Of a DNA stretch of 37,603 nucleotides, positions 13,747 to 21,868 are shown in pieces. Position 1 is the stretch's first letter. The number at the start of each line of letters is the position of its first letter. The position numbers and the translations under genes were made by a program. Origin of the DNA: Xenococcus sp. MO_188.B8 (GTDB taxonomy: Bacteria; Cyanobacteriota; Cyanobacteriia; Cyanobacteriales; Xenococcaceae); NCBI GenBank assembly GCA_030065615.1, contig JASJDR010000047.1, positions 1 to 37,603 of the forward strand, written 5' to 3'. The notes beneath the pieces were generated by a model. The model made no database searches, had not been told where the DNA came from, and was given only the letters and a program-made list of their open reading frames with translations.

Positions 13747-14099
13747 GGGTGAGCGAAAAAATGCGTGGGGACTTGGGGACTAATTATCTCCCTCTCTTGG
13801 TGAGGGGCTGTCTTTCGAGGTTTCCTCGAAAGCTTGTACGCCCCGTGCGCGTTCCCTCTCTTGGTCAGCATTCCCTCTCTTGGTGCGCGTTCCTTGGCTG
13901 CTTGCGAAGCAGCAGGGTCGCACCGCTTGCGACTGTCGTCGTCGCGGTGAAGCACTTTCGGTGGGCGGGTTCCCCGACTTGAGAAAAGTGCTGAATCCGA
14001 AGGAGGTCTGACCGCTAGGTCGGGTTCCCCGACCGGGGTCGCACCGCTATTTCCCTACTTCCCTATATCTCTATTTACCACAGTAAATTTCGCTCACCC
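13747..14099. mobile_element. MITE copy 3 (GGGTGAGCG family), inverted and filled with palindromic repeats
   Basis: Starts GGGTGAGCGAAAAAATG and ends AAATTTCGCTCACCC. Compared with copy 1 it lies in the opposite orientation: its right end, read on the minus strand, gives GGGTGAGCGAAATTTAC. GGTGGGG stands before (13740-13746) and after (14100-14106), which fits a target duplication but is ambiguous in a G run. Its 353 bases include many short palindromes: GGTCGGG/CCCGACC at 14018-14034, the GGTGCGACC repeat, and CTCTTGGTCAGCATTCCCT at about 13857-13875. Open frames across it on both strands reflect GC-rich repeats, not genes. Confidence 0.75.
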
Positions 14100-14108
14100 G
14101 GTGGGGGG

Positions 14109-14455
14109 AGTCAAGTTTTTTGTTTTCTCATTTTCTCCTTTGTCTTCGCACACTACCTTATCTCCCCGATCTCTGTTTTACTTCCCTCTCTTCCTCTTCT
14201 TCCCACAATCCCCCCTTAACCTAACTAGGAATTATGAATACTTAATCGACGCTCTAGAATCCCAGTTGTTGTGATTTTTATCAATAGGATCTAGTTATAC
14301 TCTTTTTTGATCGAGAAATTTCAATACTTTCTTCTAGTTTAATGTATGAATTTGCATAAAACAGACATCAAAATACTAAGTAAATAATAGAGGTGATTAT
14401 GTTATCTAAGTGATCACCTTCGTAAAATTAAGATTAATATCATACGAGGTTTATC
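14109..14455 (+). other. Pyrimidine-rich, gene-free leader of the S8 protease gene
   Basis: No gene seen. The first 100 bases are strongly C/T-rich (CTTCCCTCTCTTCCTC). The last 150 are AT-rich and probably hold the promoter. GAGG at about 14445-14448, 7 bases before ATG 14456, is the likely ribosome binding site. Confidence 0.4.
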
Positions 14456-15730
14456 ATGACTAATGGTTCATCGATAAGGCCAATGCAAACAACAGGTCGT
14501 TATTTAGTTCTACTCCCACAAGGAGAAGAAAGTTCTGGAATTACAGCCTTAAGAAGCTCAACTGGAACTGAGGATATTGACGATTCTGCTGTTAGTAATC
14601 TAGGCGTTGCTGTAGTCGATTTAGATCCAAATCAAGTACAGTCACTTAATGCTGCTGTAGCTGGTTCACAACCAATATTAGCTGCCGAACCAGAACAGAT
14701 TATGTATGCGATTGACGGCACTGCAATTAGTGGCGATACCACTGACTTTCTTGAAGGCTATAAAGAGGGTGTAACTAATCTAGTAAATAGTTTGAGCAAT
14801 GGTAGAGTTACGCCAGGACAACAACTTACTACTTCTGCTTTTGCCGATGGGACAGCCACTTGGGGACTACAAGCCACCAAAGTTGTCGATAGTAGCTATA
14901 GTGGTGCGGGTATTAAAGTTGCCGTGCTTGATACAGGTTTAGACTTGAACCACCCAGATTTTTCTGGTCGCACGATTACCGAGCGCTCTTTTATCTCAGG
15001 GGAAGCAGTTCAAGATCGAAACGGTCACGGAACTCATTGTATTGGAACTTCTTGTGGACCTTTAAATCCACCCGACCCCTCTTCTCCTATGCGTTATGGT
15101 ATTGCCTATAATGCAGAAATATTTGTCGGAAAAGTTTTGAGTAATCAGGGTTCTGGTGCTGATGGAGGTATTTTAGCTGGCATTGCATGGGCAATCAGTC
15201 ATGGCTGTCAAATTATCTCCATGTCTTTAGGTGCGCCTACTCGCCCAGGAACTCCTTTTTCCCCTATTTATGAAGAGGTTGCAAAACGGGCTCTTAACCA
15301 AGGGACTTTAATTATTGCTGCTGCGGGGAATGAGAGTAATAGACCTGGGATTATCCGTCCTGTTGGTCGTCCTGCTAACTGTCCTTCAATCATGGCTGTA
15401 GCTGCTCTCCATTCTGAGCTGGGAGTATCTTTCTACTCCAATGGTTCAATTAATCCTGATGGAGGACAAATTGATATTGCTGGACCTGGCGGCAATACAA
15501 GTAGACCTCCTTTGCCTCAAATTTTTTCTACTTGGCCGATGCCAACTCGATATCGATCAATTAGCGGGACTAGCATGGCGACTCCTCATGTAGCAGGGAT
15601 TGCAGCTCTCTATGCTGAAGCAACTGGGAAAAGAGGACTCGAACTTTGGGCTTTATTGATGCGTGATGCCCAAAGATTAGGACTTTCTTCTGCTGATGCG
15701 GGAATTGGTTTGGTTCAAGCACCTGTTTGA
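14456..15730 (+). CDS. Subtilisin-family (S8) serine protease
   Basis: A 424-residue S8 peptidase. Residues about 12-87 look like an I9-type propeptide (TGRYLVLLPQGEES..., then VAVVDLDPNQVQSLN and ILAAEPEQI). The catalytic domain runs from about 135 (WGLQATKVVDSSYSGAGIKV). D159 is in VLDTGLDLNHPDF, H191 in DRNGHGTHC, oxyanion N292 in AAAGNESN, and S373 in SGTSMATPHVAG. All are present and the domain ends normally, so the enzyme should be active. No signal peptide is visible, so it may act inside the cell or leave by another route. A small membrane-anchored protein of I9-like pattern is encoded 100 bases downstream on the same strand and is a candidate inhibitor or folding helper. Confidence 0.93.
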   Translation: MTNGSSIRPMQTTGRYLVLLPQGEESSGITALRSSTGTEDIDDSAVSNLGVAVVDLDPNQVQSLNAAVAGSQPILAAEPEQIMYAIDGTAISGDTTDFLEGYKEGVTNLVNSLSNGRVTPGQQLTTSAFADGTATWGLQATKVVDSSYSGAGIKVAVLDTGLDLNHPDFSGRTITERSFISGEAVQDRNGHGTHCIGTSCGPLNPPDPSSPMRYGIAYNAEIFVGKVLSNQGSGADGGILAGIAWAISHGCQIISMSLGAPTRPGTPFSPIYEEVAKRALNQGTLIIAAAGNESNRPGIIRPVGRPANCPSIMAVAALHSELGVSFYSNGSINPDGGQIDIAGPGGNTSRPPLPQIFSTWPMPTRYRSISGTSMATPHVAGIAALYAEATGKRGLELWALLMRDAQRLGLSSADAGIGLVQAPV

Positions 15731-15832
15731 CCTAGTTCAAGTTAGGTTATCTTGAATCTTGTTAGGATAATAAGTAGGTGGATATCAAAAAACACAAAAA
15801 TTCAGTCTATAGTTTATCGGAGTTAACAGAAG

Positions 15833-16195
15833 TTGAATTCTAATTTCCGTAAACTCTTAGGTATCACAAGCATAGCAATATTGTGTTTAGCTATTTCCAT
15901 CTACTTATCCACGGATGTATCTACCCAAAATCCACTTTTAATTCAAGGTACTGAGATGTCTGAAGTTAAAATATCGGTTTCTGTTGACGAGGCTCATTTA
16001 TCTCAAATAGAAGAAATTTCTCAGCAATTACAATCATCGGGAATGAATGTAGAGCAAACTTTGTCTATTATTGGGGTTGTTAGCGGTTCAATTAAACCTG
16101 ATCATATTAATAGTCTTTATCAAATTGAGGGAGTTAAAAATGTTGAATCTCAAGAAAGTTATCAATTAGCTCCTCCAAGCTCTGAGCTTCAATAA
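15833..16195 (+). CDS. Small membrane-anchored protein with I9 propeptide-like domain
   Basis: A 120-residue protein starting at TTG 15833 with a GGAG at 15819-15822, 10 bases upstream. Residues 7-27 are a signal anchor (LLGITSIAILCLAISIYLS). Residues about 44-113 have the beta-alpha-beta pattern of inhibitor I9 and subtilisin propeptides: VKISVSVDEAHLSQIEEISQ, then a middle strand IIGVVSGSI, then PDHINSLYQIEGVKNVES. I9 domains fold subtilisins and inhibit them. It lies 102 bases after an S8 protease gene on the same strand. The protease has its own propeptide, so this may be a separate regulator acting in the periplasm. The I9 call rests on pattern, not on a search. The gene after it is separated by a MITE. 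Confidence 0.7.
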   Translation: MNSNFRKLLGITSIAILCLAISIYLSTDVSTQNPLLIQGTEMSEVKISVSVDEAHLSQIEEISQQLQSSGMNVEQTLSIIGVVSGSIKPDHINSLYQIEGVKNVESQESYQLAPPSSELQ

Positions 16196-16218
16196 TTTTT
16201 GAGTGAATGGGTAATTGC

Positions 16219-16452
16219 GGGTGGGCGAAATTTACGGGGGCAAAAATTATACCAAATTAAAGAATGTTTGCTACACATACAATTTAGGTAGGGGTTTGGC
16301 AGTGCCAAACCCCTACATTTATCTGTCGTATTCTTTATTCAAATTGGTATTAGTTTTCGCGTTGTTTAAGTCATAGGTATTTACCCATTACTTATTACTC
16401 ATTACTCAAAACGTTTTTATTTTTTAACTTCCAGACCTTTTTTTGTTCACCC
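16219..16452. mobile_element. MITE copy 2 (GGGTGAGCG family) that carries a nested second MITE
   Basis: Begins GGGTGGGCGAAATTTACGG and ends TTTTTGTTCACCC. Outside the nested element its sequence follows copy 1 closely (GTTTAAGTCATAGGTATTTA, then ATTACTC words). It forms the present 3' border of the mgtE remnant, so it probably inserted into that gene. No clear target duplication is seen. Confidence 0.85.
16250..16349. mobile_element. Nested 100-bp MITE (TACCAA ends) with 3-bp target duplication
   Basis: Begins TACCAAATTAAAGAAT; the end ATTCTTTATTCAAATTGGTA is its imperfect inverse. TTA flanks it on both sides (16247-16249 and 16350-16352), and copy 1 of the host MITE shows the uninterrupted AAAAATTAG site. 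The centre is an almost perfect palindrome: GTAGGGGTTTGGCA (16288-16301) pairs with 16303-16316. Confidence 0.88.
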
Positions 16453-16852
16453 GGCGGTAGTTCATCGAATAACTTGACTCGCTCATCTGGGGCGATGCTC
16501 TCGATAATTTGCTGTGCTTCCTCTGCTTGAAACTTTTCTAAGAGGAATTGCTGGACATCAAACTGCAAATCTTCATAAACTTCGATCGCCTTAGCTTTTT
16601 CTAGTAACCGAAACGCGATCGCTTGTAGGGCGACTGGCAACATTGCGATCGCGCAGCGCCTGCCTTCGGCAGACCACGCAGTGCCAGGCTGTGCCTGATC
16701 GCTTCTGCAATATCCACCGGTTGTACGGGAATGAGTAACGCCTTAGCGCCATCATAATTTTTATGTTCGAGTAATATTTGTAATTGAGAGCTAACTATAT
16801 CTCTTAGTTTACTTTGAGAACCAGTGGGCAAAGTCGTTGTATTGTCAGTCAA
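16453..16852 (-). pseudogene. mgtE: MgtE magnesium transporter, N-terminal remnant
   Basis: The cytoplasmic N domain of an MgtE Mg2+ transporter in two frames. From ATG 16852 the frame reads MTDNTTTLPTGSQSKLRDIV to PVQPVDIAEAI; there a 50-base repeat breaks it. The second part runs MLPVALQAIAFRLL, then VQQFLLEKFQAEEAQQII and DERVKLFDELPPGEQ, then meets the MITE at 16452. Removing the repeat joins AEAI-AMLPVALQ in frame. The CBS pair and all membrane helices are missing, so no transport is possible. It lies divergent from the phosphatase remnant at 16959. Confidence 0.85.
16647..16696. repeat. 50-base palindromic repeat inserted in a HIP1 site of mgtE
   Basis: The sequence GC is followed by GATCGC...CCT (16647-16696) and then GATCGC again. 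Removal restores CATTGCGATCGCTTCTGC and the mgtE reading frame. The unit contains CTGCCTTCGGCAG (6-base stem) and GCCAGGCTGTGCC. The length, 50, shifts the frame. Confidence 0.85.
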
Positions 16853-16958
16853 AGCAAGCTCCTTTGTGATCGGCTGAGTCCCAGATGATAGGAGTTCTAA
16901 ATTAACTATTATCTTTTTGGACTAAGTTTAGTTTAAGTCGAGTTTAAGATTTGCCATT

Positions 16959-17228
16959 ATGGATCATCATCAGTTGCTTGTTGATTTCATGCAAATTTTT
17001 CAAGACAATAATGAGATAGAGATTTCCCTTCCGATGAAGCGCGTTCCACCGCTCAAAGAAAACTCTGTCCTTCCTTACTCTGAAGGTAGAGTTAGTATCA
17101 GTGGGCAACATGAAGAAACTCTGGTAGTCCGGGCTGGAGGTCAGATTGAACGTATTGATCCCATGGATTTAGGTTTACCCATTGCAATGACAGATGATAT
17201 TACTTTGGTGGTATTGAAGCAGCAATAG
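16959..17228 (+). pseudogene. Shrunken SpoIIE-type phosphatase, paralogue of the giant kinase C-terminus
   Basis: An 89-residue frame. The first 38 residues (MDHHQLLVDFMQIFQ..., then LPMKRVPPLKENS) are not recognised. From YSEGRVSISGQHEET to DLGLPI it matches the SpoIIE phosphatase domain of the 21869-27178 protein almost residue for residue, then jumps to DDITLVVLKQQ, the last residues of that protein. The parent spacing loses 231 bases (77 codons) between two GATGAT words (26912-26917 and 27143-27148), so the deletion keeps the frame. The metal-binding start of the domain is absent, so phosphatase activity is very unlikely. It is a remnant of a second copy of the family. Confidence 0.8.
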
Positions 17229-17539
17229 ATTCTGACAACAATAAATACTTAAAACATAAATTAAGATTTTTAAAAAATATTAATTTAGTGAATTCAGTTT
17301 TTACTGGCGTACTACTATGATATTAGTCTTTACCAAAAAATGTAGTTGTAGCTTATTTAAAGTTGAATTTTCTTGTTGAAATTTTTGACTGTAAGCTACT
17401 TGTTTCCGGAAATCGTCTTCTTAATGCACCATAAGATGTAGTATTGAGCTGATTAAATAATCAGGCAATAAGCGATACCAGGCTATGAGTTATATCGGCA
17501 ATCTTTTTTATAATCCCATCTCAACCCGACAAACCCAAT
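17229..17539 (+). other. AT-rich intergenic leader, no gene
   Basis: No coding signal. It holds the likely promoter of the two-gene unit that follows; no motif is convincing, and no ribosome binding site is visible before ATG 17540. Confidence 0.4.
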
Positions 17540-18778
17540 ATGAAGATCGACAACCCATCTGAGTTACTAGAAGCATACTGGCATAGTGTTTTGGGGGTAA
17601 CTGGCAATTTTTCCGAATTGTTGCAAGATCCCAGTAAATTAGCCGAAAATCTAACCCAAATTCAGCAAAATCCAGCTCAGTTATTCCGAGATTTGGTTGG
17701 CAAAGGTAAAAATATCGAACAAGAATTTAATAACTTTTTTAGCAATTGTATCTGTAATAAACATAGAGGTGCTCGACTACCTGACTATAGAGTTTGGGGA
17801 TCAGAACAAGTTTATCCACAGCCCTATGAGCTCAACGGAACAGAGTTTTATGGCTTTGTTGTTGAAGGTACGATGAAAAATTTACAGGATTTATGCGATC
17901 GCTCTTTAAATTGTCCTGGTTCTCCAGTAGAGTATCGACCAGCAACTCACTATATCGTGGTTAGCTTTGATGCAATAAATGACATGAGGTCGAAAAATAA
18001 ACCCGATAGTGAACAAGGCTACTTCTCTGAACATGAAGTTGTTTTTTGGGTTCTTACCTTAGTGGGAAAAAAAATTGGCCCATTTTTCCAGGTTGAGCGT
18101 TTAGCTTGGTTTACTCCTTATATTTTTGTTAATAATTCTTTCGCATTACTTGCAGGAAGAGAAGTGTATGGTTTTCCGAAGCAACTGGGTAGGGTTCAGA
18201 TTCCTAAACCTGATGAAGGGCAAGATTTATTTAGCTTAGATACTTTGATGCTAAAAACCTTTAGTCCTCACACTAAGGCAAAGGAAAACAGGTTACTGGA
18301 AATTAAGCGTACTAATTCAGTCCATAAACCCGAACCAATTAAAACTTATGATAGCTTAGAAAATTTTATGCTAGACGGAATCGAGTTATTATTTGGTTAC
18401 GATGGTAGCATTGATGTCCCTGGAATTGGATTTCCTCTAAAAATTGCCGAGTATTTAATTAAAGAAGAAGCGCCAGCAGTTTGTTTGAAGCAGTTTAGGG
18501 ATGTAGAAGATGGGACAAAAGCCTGTTATCAAGCAATTGTAGAATTTCTCATGGTCACTACCCGTTTCTACAGAGGCCAACTATTGAGCTTTGGTGATTC
18601 AGGACATAAATATGAACTCAATATCTATAATTTTGAGAGTGAACCCATAGTCAAAGATTTGGGATTGCATTATCAGTCGTCAGACAAAGAAGTAGTAAAA
18701 GTTCCAATAAAACTGTCTTTTTATCTCAATTTTGATTTTATACTCAATCCAGGAAAAGTTATTTGGGAAAGACCTTAA
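17540..18778 (+). CDS. Acetoacetate decarboxylase-like protein
   Basis: A 412-residue protein with an acetoacetate decarboxylase superfamily fold in the middle: NNSFALLAGREVYGFPKQLG at about 200-218 corresponds to the family block that carries the Schiff-base lysine, here K214. Classical enzymes have Lys-Lys; here the second is Gln (Q215), so the chemistry may differ, as in ADC-like enzymes that act as aldolases, dehydratases or hydrolases. Earlier there is a predicted helical region (1-75), and about 160 residues follow the core (ending FDFILNPGKVIWERP). The size exceeds the usual 250 residues. No signal peptide. The FAD oxidoreductase gene follows 84 bases later, so they likely form an operon and may act on the same substrate, which I cannot name. 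Confidence 0.75.
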   Translation: MKIDNPSELLEAYWHSVLGVTGNFSELLQDPSKLAENLTQIQQNPAQLFRDLVGKGKNIEQEFNNFFSNCICNKHRGARLPDYRVWGSEQVYPQPYELNGTEFYGFVVEGTMKNLQDLCDRSLNCPGSPVEYRPATHYIVVSFDAINDMRSKNKPDSEQGYFSEHEVVFWVLTLVGKKIGPFFQVERLAWFTPYIFVNNSFALLAGREVYGFPKQLGRVQIPKPDEGQDLFSLDTLMLKTFSPHTKAKENRLLEIKRTNSVHKPEPIKTYDSLENFMLDGIELLFGYDGSIDVPGIGFPLKIAEYLIKEEAPAVCLKQFRDVEDGTKACYQAIVEFLMVTTRFYRGQLLSFGDSGHKYELNIYNFESEPIVKDLGLHYQSSDKEVVKVPIKLSFYLNFDFILNPGKVIWERP

Positions 18779-18862
18779 TTTGCAAACAATCATCAGCGAA
18801 TTAAGTTGAGTTATCTAAAGAGAACAAGCTAGCAATTTATTTAAAAATCACAAAAAAATCAA

Positions 18863-21193
18863 ATGACAGAAAGTTTTCAGCGTAAAAAGATTGTCTTGCT
18901 CGGCGGAGGTCTAGCTTCCTTAACCACTGCATATGAATTAACTAGCGTGCTGGGATGGGAAAATCTATACGAAATTACAATCTATCAGATGGGTTGGCGT
19001 TTGGGAGGAAAGTGCGCTAGTGGTAGAAATATGACTAAACATTCTCCATTTCACGAACCAGACTATCGCATTCAAGAACACGGATTGCATATTTTTCTGG
19101 GATTTTATGAAAATGCTTTTCGCATGATGAAAAAATGTTATGACGAATTGGGAAAAGATGGCCCTTTTAGCTCCATTGAAGATGCCTTCAAACCTCATAA
19201 TCTCATTGTGTTGGAAGAATATATTAAAGATCATTGGGTTAATTTATATTTTGATTTTCCCACTAATGATTTAAAACCTTGGGAAGGTGGACCAATTGTT
19301 TCTCTGTGGGATCATATCACTACTACTTTAAAGTTTATTGAACAAACTTACAGTGATATTAATTTAGGAAAACCTGACTCTCCTAAGGAATCTAATCAAC
19401 TATTATCTTGGATAATTTCTACAGTTGAGCAATTAGAATTAGGCGTAGAAATCTGTCAATTTTTATCAGAAGAATTATTAATTTATTTCCCCGAACAAAT
19501 AATTAGTTCTTTATTGAATAATCCCGAATTTGTTTGGTCTGAGTTAGAGAATTTAGCAACATATCTGATTAATCCAAAAAACCAGAAATTGATCTCAGAG
19601 GAGATTTTAATCAAAATTGCTTATAATTTTGCAGTTTCCCTTCGAGGACATCCCAAAACCCATAGAAAAGAACACCATCAATTAATACTCAAGCTGTTAG
19701 ACAAATTTCAGCAAACTATTGGCAAACTATTAGACTTTGAGTTAGAACAAGACGACGATACAGTATGGCGTTTGCGACTCATCGATTTGGCAATGGCTAA
19801 TATACGGGGGTTATTTATCGATGAAGTAATTTATCACCGTTGTTTACCAGATCTCGATCGATATGATTACCGGGATTGGTTACACAAACATGGTGCTAGA
19901 GAAGCCTCAGTTAACTCAGCTTTTATCAGAGTTTTATACGATCTTGTATATGCTTTTCCTGAAGGAAATACCGCTAATCCCCAACTAGGTGCTGGGACAG
20001 CAATTCGCATATTGACTACTATGATATTTCAGTATAATGGGTCGATTATGTGGAAAATGCAGGGAGCAATGGGCGATGTAGTTATCACTCCTTTGTATCA
20101 ATTACTCAAGCGTCGTGGGGTTAAATTTGAATTTTTCCATAAAGTTAAACAATTACATCTTAACGAAGCACAAAATGGGATCGAACGCATCACCTTAGAA
20201 CGCCAAGTTAATTTAAAAAATCCCGCTCAAGAATATAATCCCTTAATTAAAGTAAAACAACTTCTCTGTTGGCCTAGTGAGCCTTTATACGAACAAATAA
20301 ATCCAGAAGAGGCAAGACAGCTACAAGCAGAAAATATTAATTTAGAATCCAATTGGAGTCCTTGGCAAAACGTCGAAACCATTGAGTTAAATTCTACAAA
20401 GGGGGATTTCGATATAGTGGTATTAGGTATTTCCATAGCAGCCTTACCACCTATTTGTGAAGAACTACTCCAGGTCGATCCCCAAAAAAATCCTGCTGCT
20501 CAAAGATGGCATGATATGTTTGCCCATATCAAAACTGTAACAACTCAAGGAGGACAACTATGGCTTAAGCCCACTTTATCTCAATTAGGATGGCAAGGCT
20601 CTAGTCCAGTTTTAGGAGCTTATGTTGAACCTCTAGATGTCTATGCAGACATGAGCGATTTAATCCCTAAAGAAAATTGGTCTTCAGAACATTATCCCTA
20701 TAATTGCGCCTATTTTACTGGAGTAATCCCCGATCCTGGCATTCCTCCCACTACTGACTATGATTTTCCCTCAAGAGAGCAGGAGAAAATCAAACAGCAA
20801 ACTATCTATTTCATGGAAAATTATATTGGGCATTTATGGGCTAATGCGACAACACCTGAAAACCCCCAAGGATTAAATTGGGATTTGTTAGTAGATTACA
20901 AAAATCAGCAGGGAGTTGAACGCCTAGATAGTCAATACTGGCGAATTAATATCGATCCTTCTGAAAGATACATCCTTTCTGTACCTAATAGTACTCAATA
21001 TCGCCTTAAAACTGATGAATCAGGATTTAATAATCTCTATCTAGCAGGAGATTGGATCGATAATGGCTATAATTCAGGCGCTGTTGAGCCAACTGTAATA
21101 TCTGGAATGCAAGCAACCAGGGCAATATTAGAACAGAAATTTAATATTAAATATTCAAAAAAAATTATTCGTGAATGGGATGATTGGATTTAA
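18863..21193 (+). CDS. FAD-dependent amine-oxidase/phytoene-desaturase-like oxidoreductase
   Basis: A 776-residue flavoprotein. The N-terminal Rossmann motif is IVLLGGGLASLTTAYEL with a downstream YQMGWRLGGKCASGR, as in the amine oxidase/carotenoid desaturase superfamily. The C-terminal FAD-binding block is NNLYLAGDWIDNGYNSGAVE, followed by SGMQATRAIL. Between them is a helical insert of about 150-200 residues (near 170-330) that usual desaturases (about 480-600 residues) lack. HGLHIFLGFYENAFRMM follows the Rossmann part and occurs in a group of large bacterial 'NAD(P)-binding' proteins. The substrate is unknown. It is probably translated from the same mRNA as the ADC-like gene. A MITE follows 2 bases after the stop. 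Confidence 0.85.
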   Translation: MTESFQRKKIVLLGGGLASLTTAYELTSVLGWENLYEITIYQMGWRLGGKCASGRNMTKHSPFHEPDYRIQEHGLHIFLGFYENAFRMMKKCYDELGKDGPFSSIEDAFKPHNLIVLEEYIKDHWVNLYFDFPTNDLKPWEGGPIVSLWDHITTTLKFIEQTYSDINLGKPDSPKESNQLLSWIISTVEQLELGVEICQFLSEELLIYFPEQIISSLLNNPEFVWSELENLATYLINPKNQKLISEEILIKIAYNFAVSLRGHPKTHRKEHHQLILKLLDKFQQTIGKLLDFELEQDDDTVWRLRLIDLAMANIRGLFIDEVIYHRCLPDLDRYDYRDWLHKHGAREASVNSAFIRVLYDLVYAFPEGNTANPQLGAGTAIRILTTMIFQYNGSIMWKMQGAMGDVVITPLYQLLKRRGVKFEFFHKVKQLHLNEAQNGIERITLERQVNLKNPAQEYNPLIKVKQLLCWPSEPLYEQINPEEARQLQAENINLESNWSPWQNVETIELNSTKGDFDIVVLGISIAALPPICEELLQVDPQKNPAAQRWHDMFAHIKTVTTQGGQLWLKPTLSQLGWQGSSPVLGAYVEPLDVYADMSDLIPKENWSSEHYPYNCAYFTGVIPDPGIPPTTDYDFPSREQEKIKQQTIYFMENYIGHLWANATTPENPQGLNWDLLVDYKNQQGVERLDSQYWRINIDPSERYILSVPNSTQYRLKTDESGFNNLYLAGDWIDNGYNSGAVEPTVISGMQATRAILEQKFNIKYSKKIIREWDDWI

Positions 21194-21194
21194 A

Positions 21195-21311
21195 TATAGC
21201 AATCCTATGTGAGTCATGAAAACCGATAGTAGTGTGCTTGCGAAGCACGTGCTCTGCACGACCATCTTGCTGACGCTCGCACTTTTTCACAAATGATTTA
21301 GGATTGCTATA
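21195..21311. mobile_element. MITE with TATAGCAATCCTA ends
   Basis: TATAGCAATCCTA (21195-21207) and TAGGATTGCTATA (21299-21311) are a perfect 13-base inverted pair, 117 bases in total, with TA at both ends, as in Tc1/IS630-type MITEs. The middle is occupied by another palindrome (GTGCTTGCGAAGCAC at 21234-21248 and GTGCTCTGCAC). Confidence 0.88.
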
Positions 21312-21460
21312 GGACGATATAGTTACTAAATTTGTAGAAAAATAAAACTACCACTATTGGCTTGGCAAGATTTAGACCTGAATAGACTAATGCCTGTTCT
21401 CAAACATTAGTTAAGTAGTAGTGCAAAATTAAATTCACAAGAATAGAAGGTAAAAGTAGC

Positions 21461-21529
21461 AAGGGAATGCTGACCAAGAGAGCGGTCAGCATTCCCTTGC
21501 GGAGGTTTCCTCCGCGGGGTCTGACCGCT
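21461..21529. repeat. Overlapping hairpins, one with a 15-base perfect stem
   Basis: AAGGGAATGCTGACC (21461-21475) pairs perfectly with 21484-21498. AGCGGTCAG (21481-21489) can instead pair with CTGACCGCT (21521-21529), enclosing GCGGAGG/CCTCCGC (21499-21505, 21509-21515). The two large folds exclude each other. Words of this repeat recur near 13857-13875 and 14006-14016. Confidence 0.8.
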
Positions 21530-21559
21530 AGTTTTCAAACATGTCAATATTTTGAACCT

Positions 21560-21680
21560 GAAATACCTAATACCAATTCTGGAAAATAATGCTACACATT
21601 ACTCCCCTTGCCTCCCCTGCCTCCCTTGCTCCCTCTGCTTGTCATCTGTAGCAAATTTAAATAGAAATGATATAACTCCC
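21560..21680. repeat. Degenerate MITE-like sequence with a C-rich microsatellite
   Basis: TAATACCAATTCTGG at the left and TAGAAATGATATAA at the right are partly inverse. AATGCTACA and TGTAGCAAATT lie inside them, again partly inverse. The middle is a C-rich tract (CCTTGCCTCCCCTGCC), similar to that inside priA. Confidence 0.4.
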
Positions 21681-21868
21681 GGCTTCTGACTCCTAATTCC
21701 TTAATTCTTTATTTCTATTCAGTCAGAGAGTGACTTTTGATAAACGATATTAACTATAACCCTCTATCTGTTGTTCCTCAAATAGTAAATAGCTGACGGC
21801 ATTTCTAATACAATACTTTAAATATTATTAATATTATTCCCTAAATTGACCCAGCAATAATACTAGTC
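21681..21868 (+). promoter_or_regulatory. AT-rich leader of the giant kinase-phosphatase gene
   Basis: No gene. The last 80 bases contain TAATACAATACTTTAAATATT-like stretches that may include a -10 element. No strong ribosome binding site before ATG 21869. Confidence 0.35.

Noticed and set aside
13608..13982. Open frames of 115 (minus) and 82 (plus) residues
   Set aside because: They run across GC-rich palindromic repeats and the MITE border, overlap each other on both strands, and have no family pattern.
16395..16452. Natural C-terminal extension of MgtE (KKVWKLKNKNVLSNE)
   Set aside because: These codons belong to the MITE, as shown by the copy at 9686-9743.
17344..17400. Possible hairpin GTAGCTTATT/GTAAGCTAC
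   Set aside because: The stem is short and the loop long; AT-rich sequence gives many such pairs by chance.
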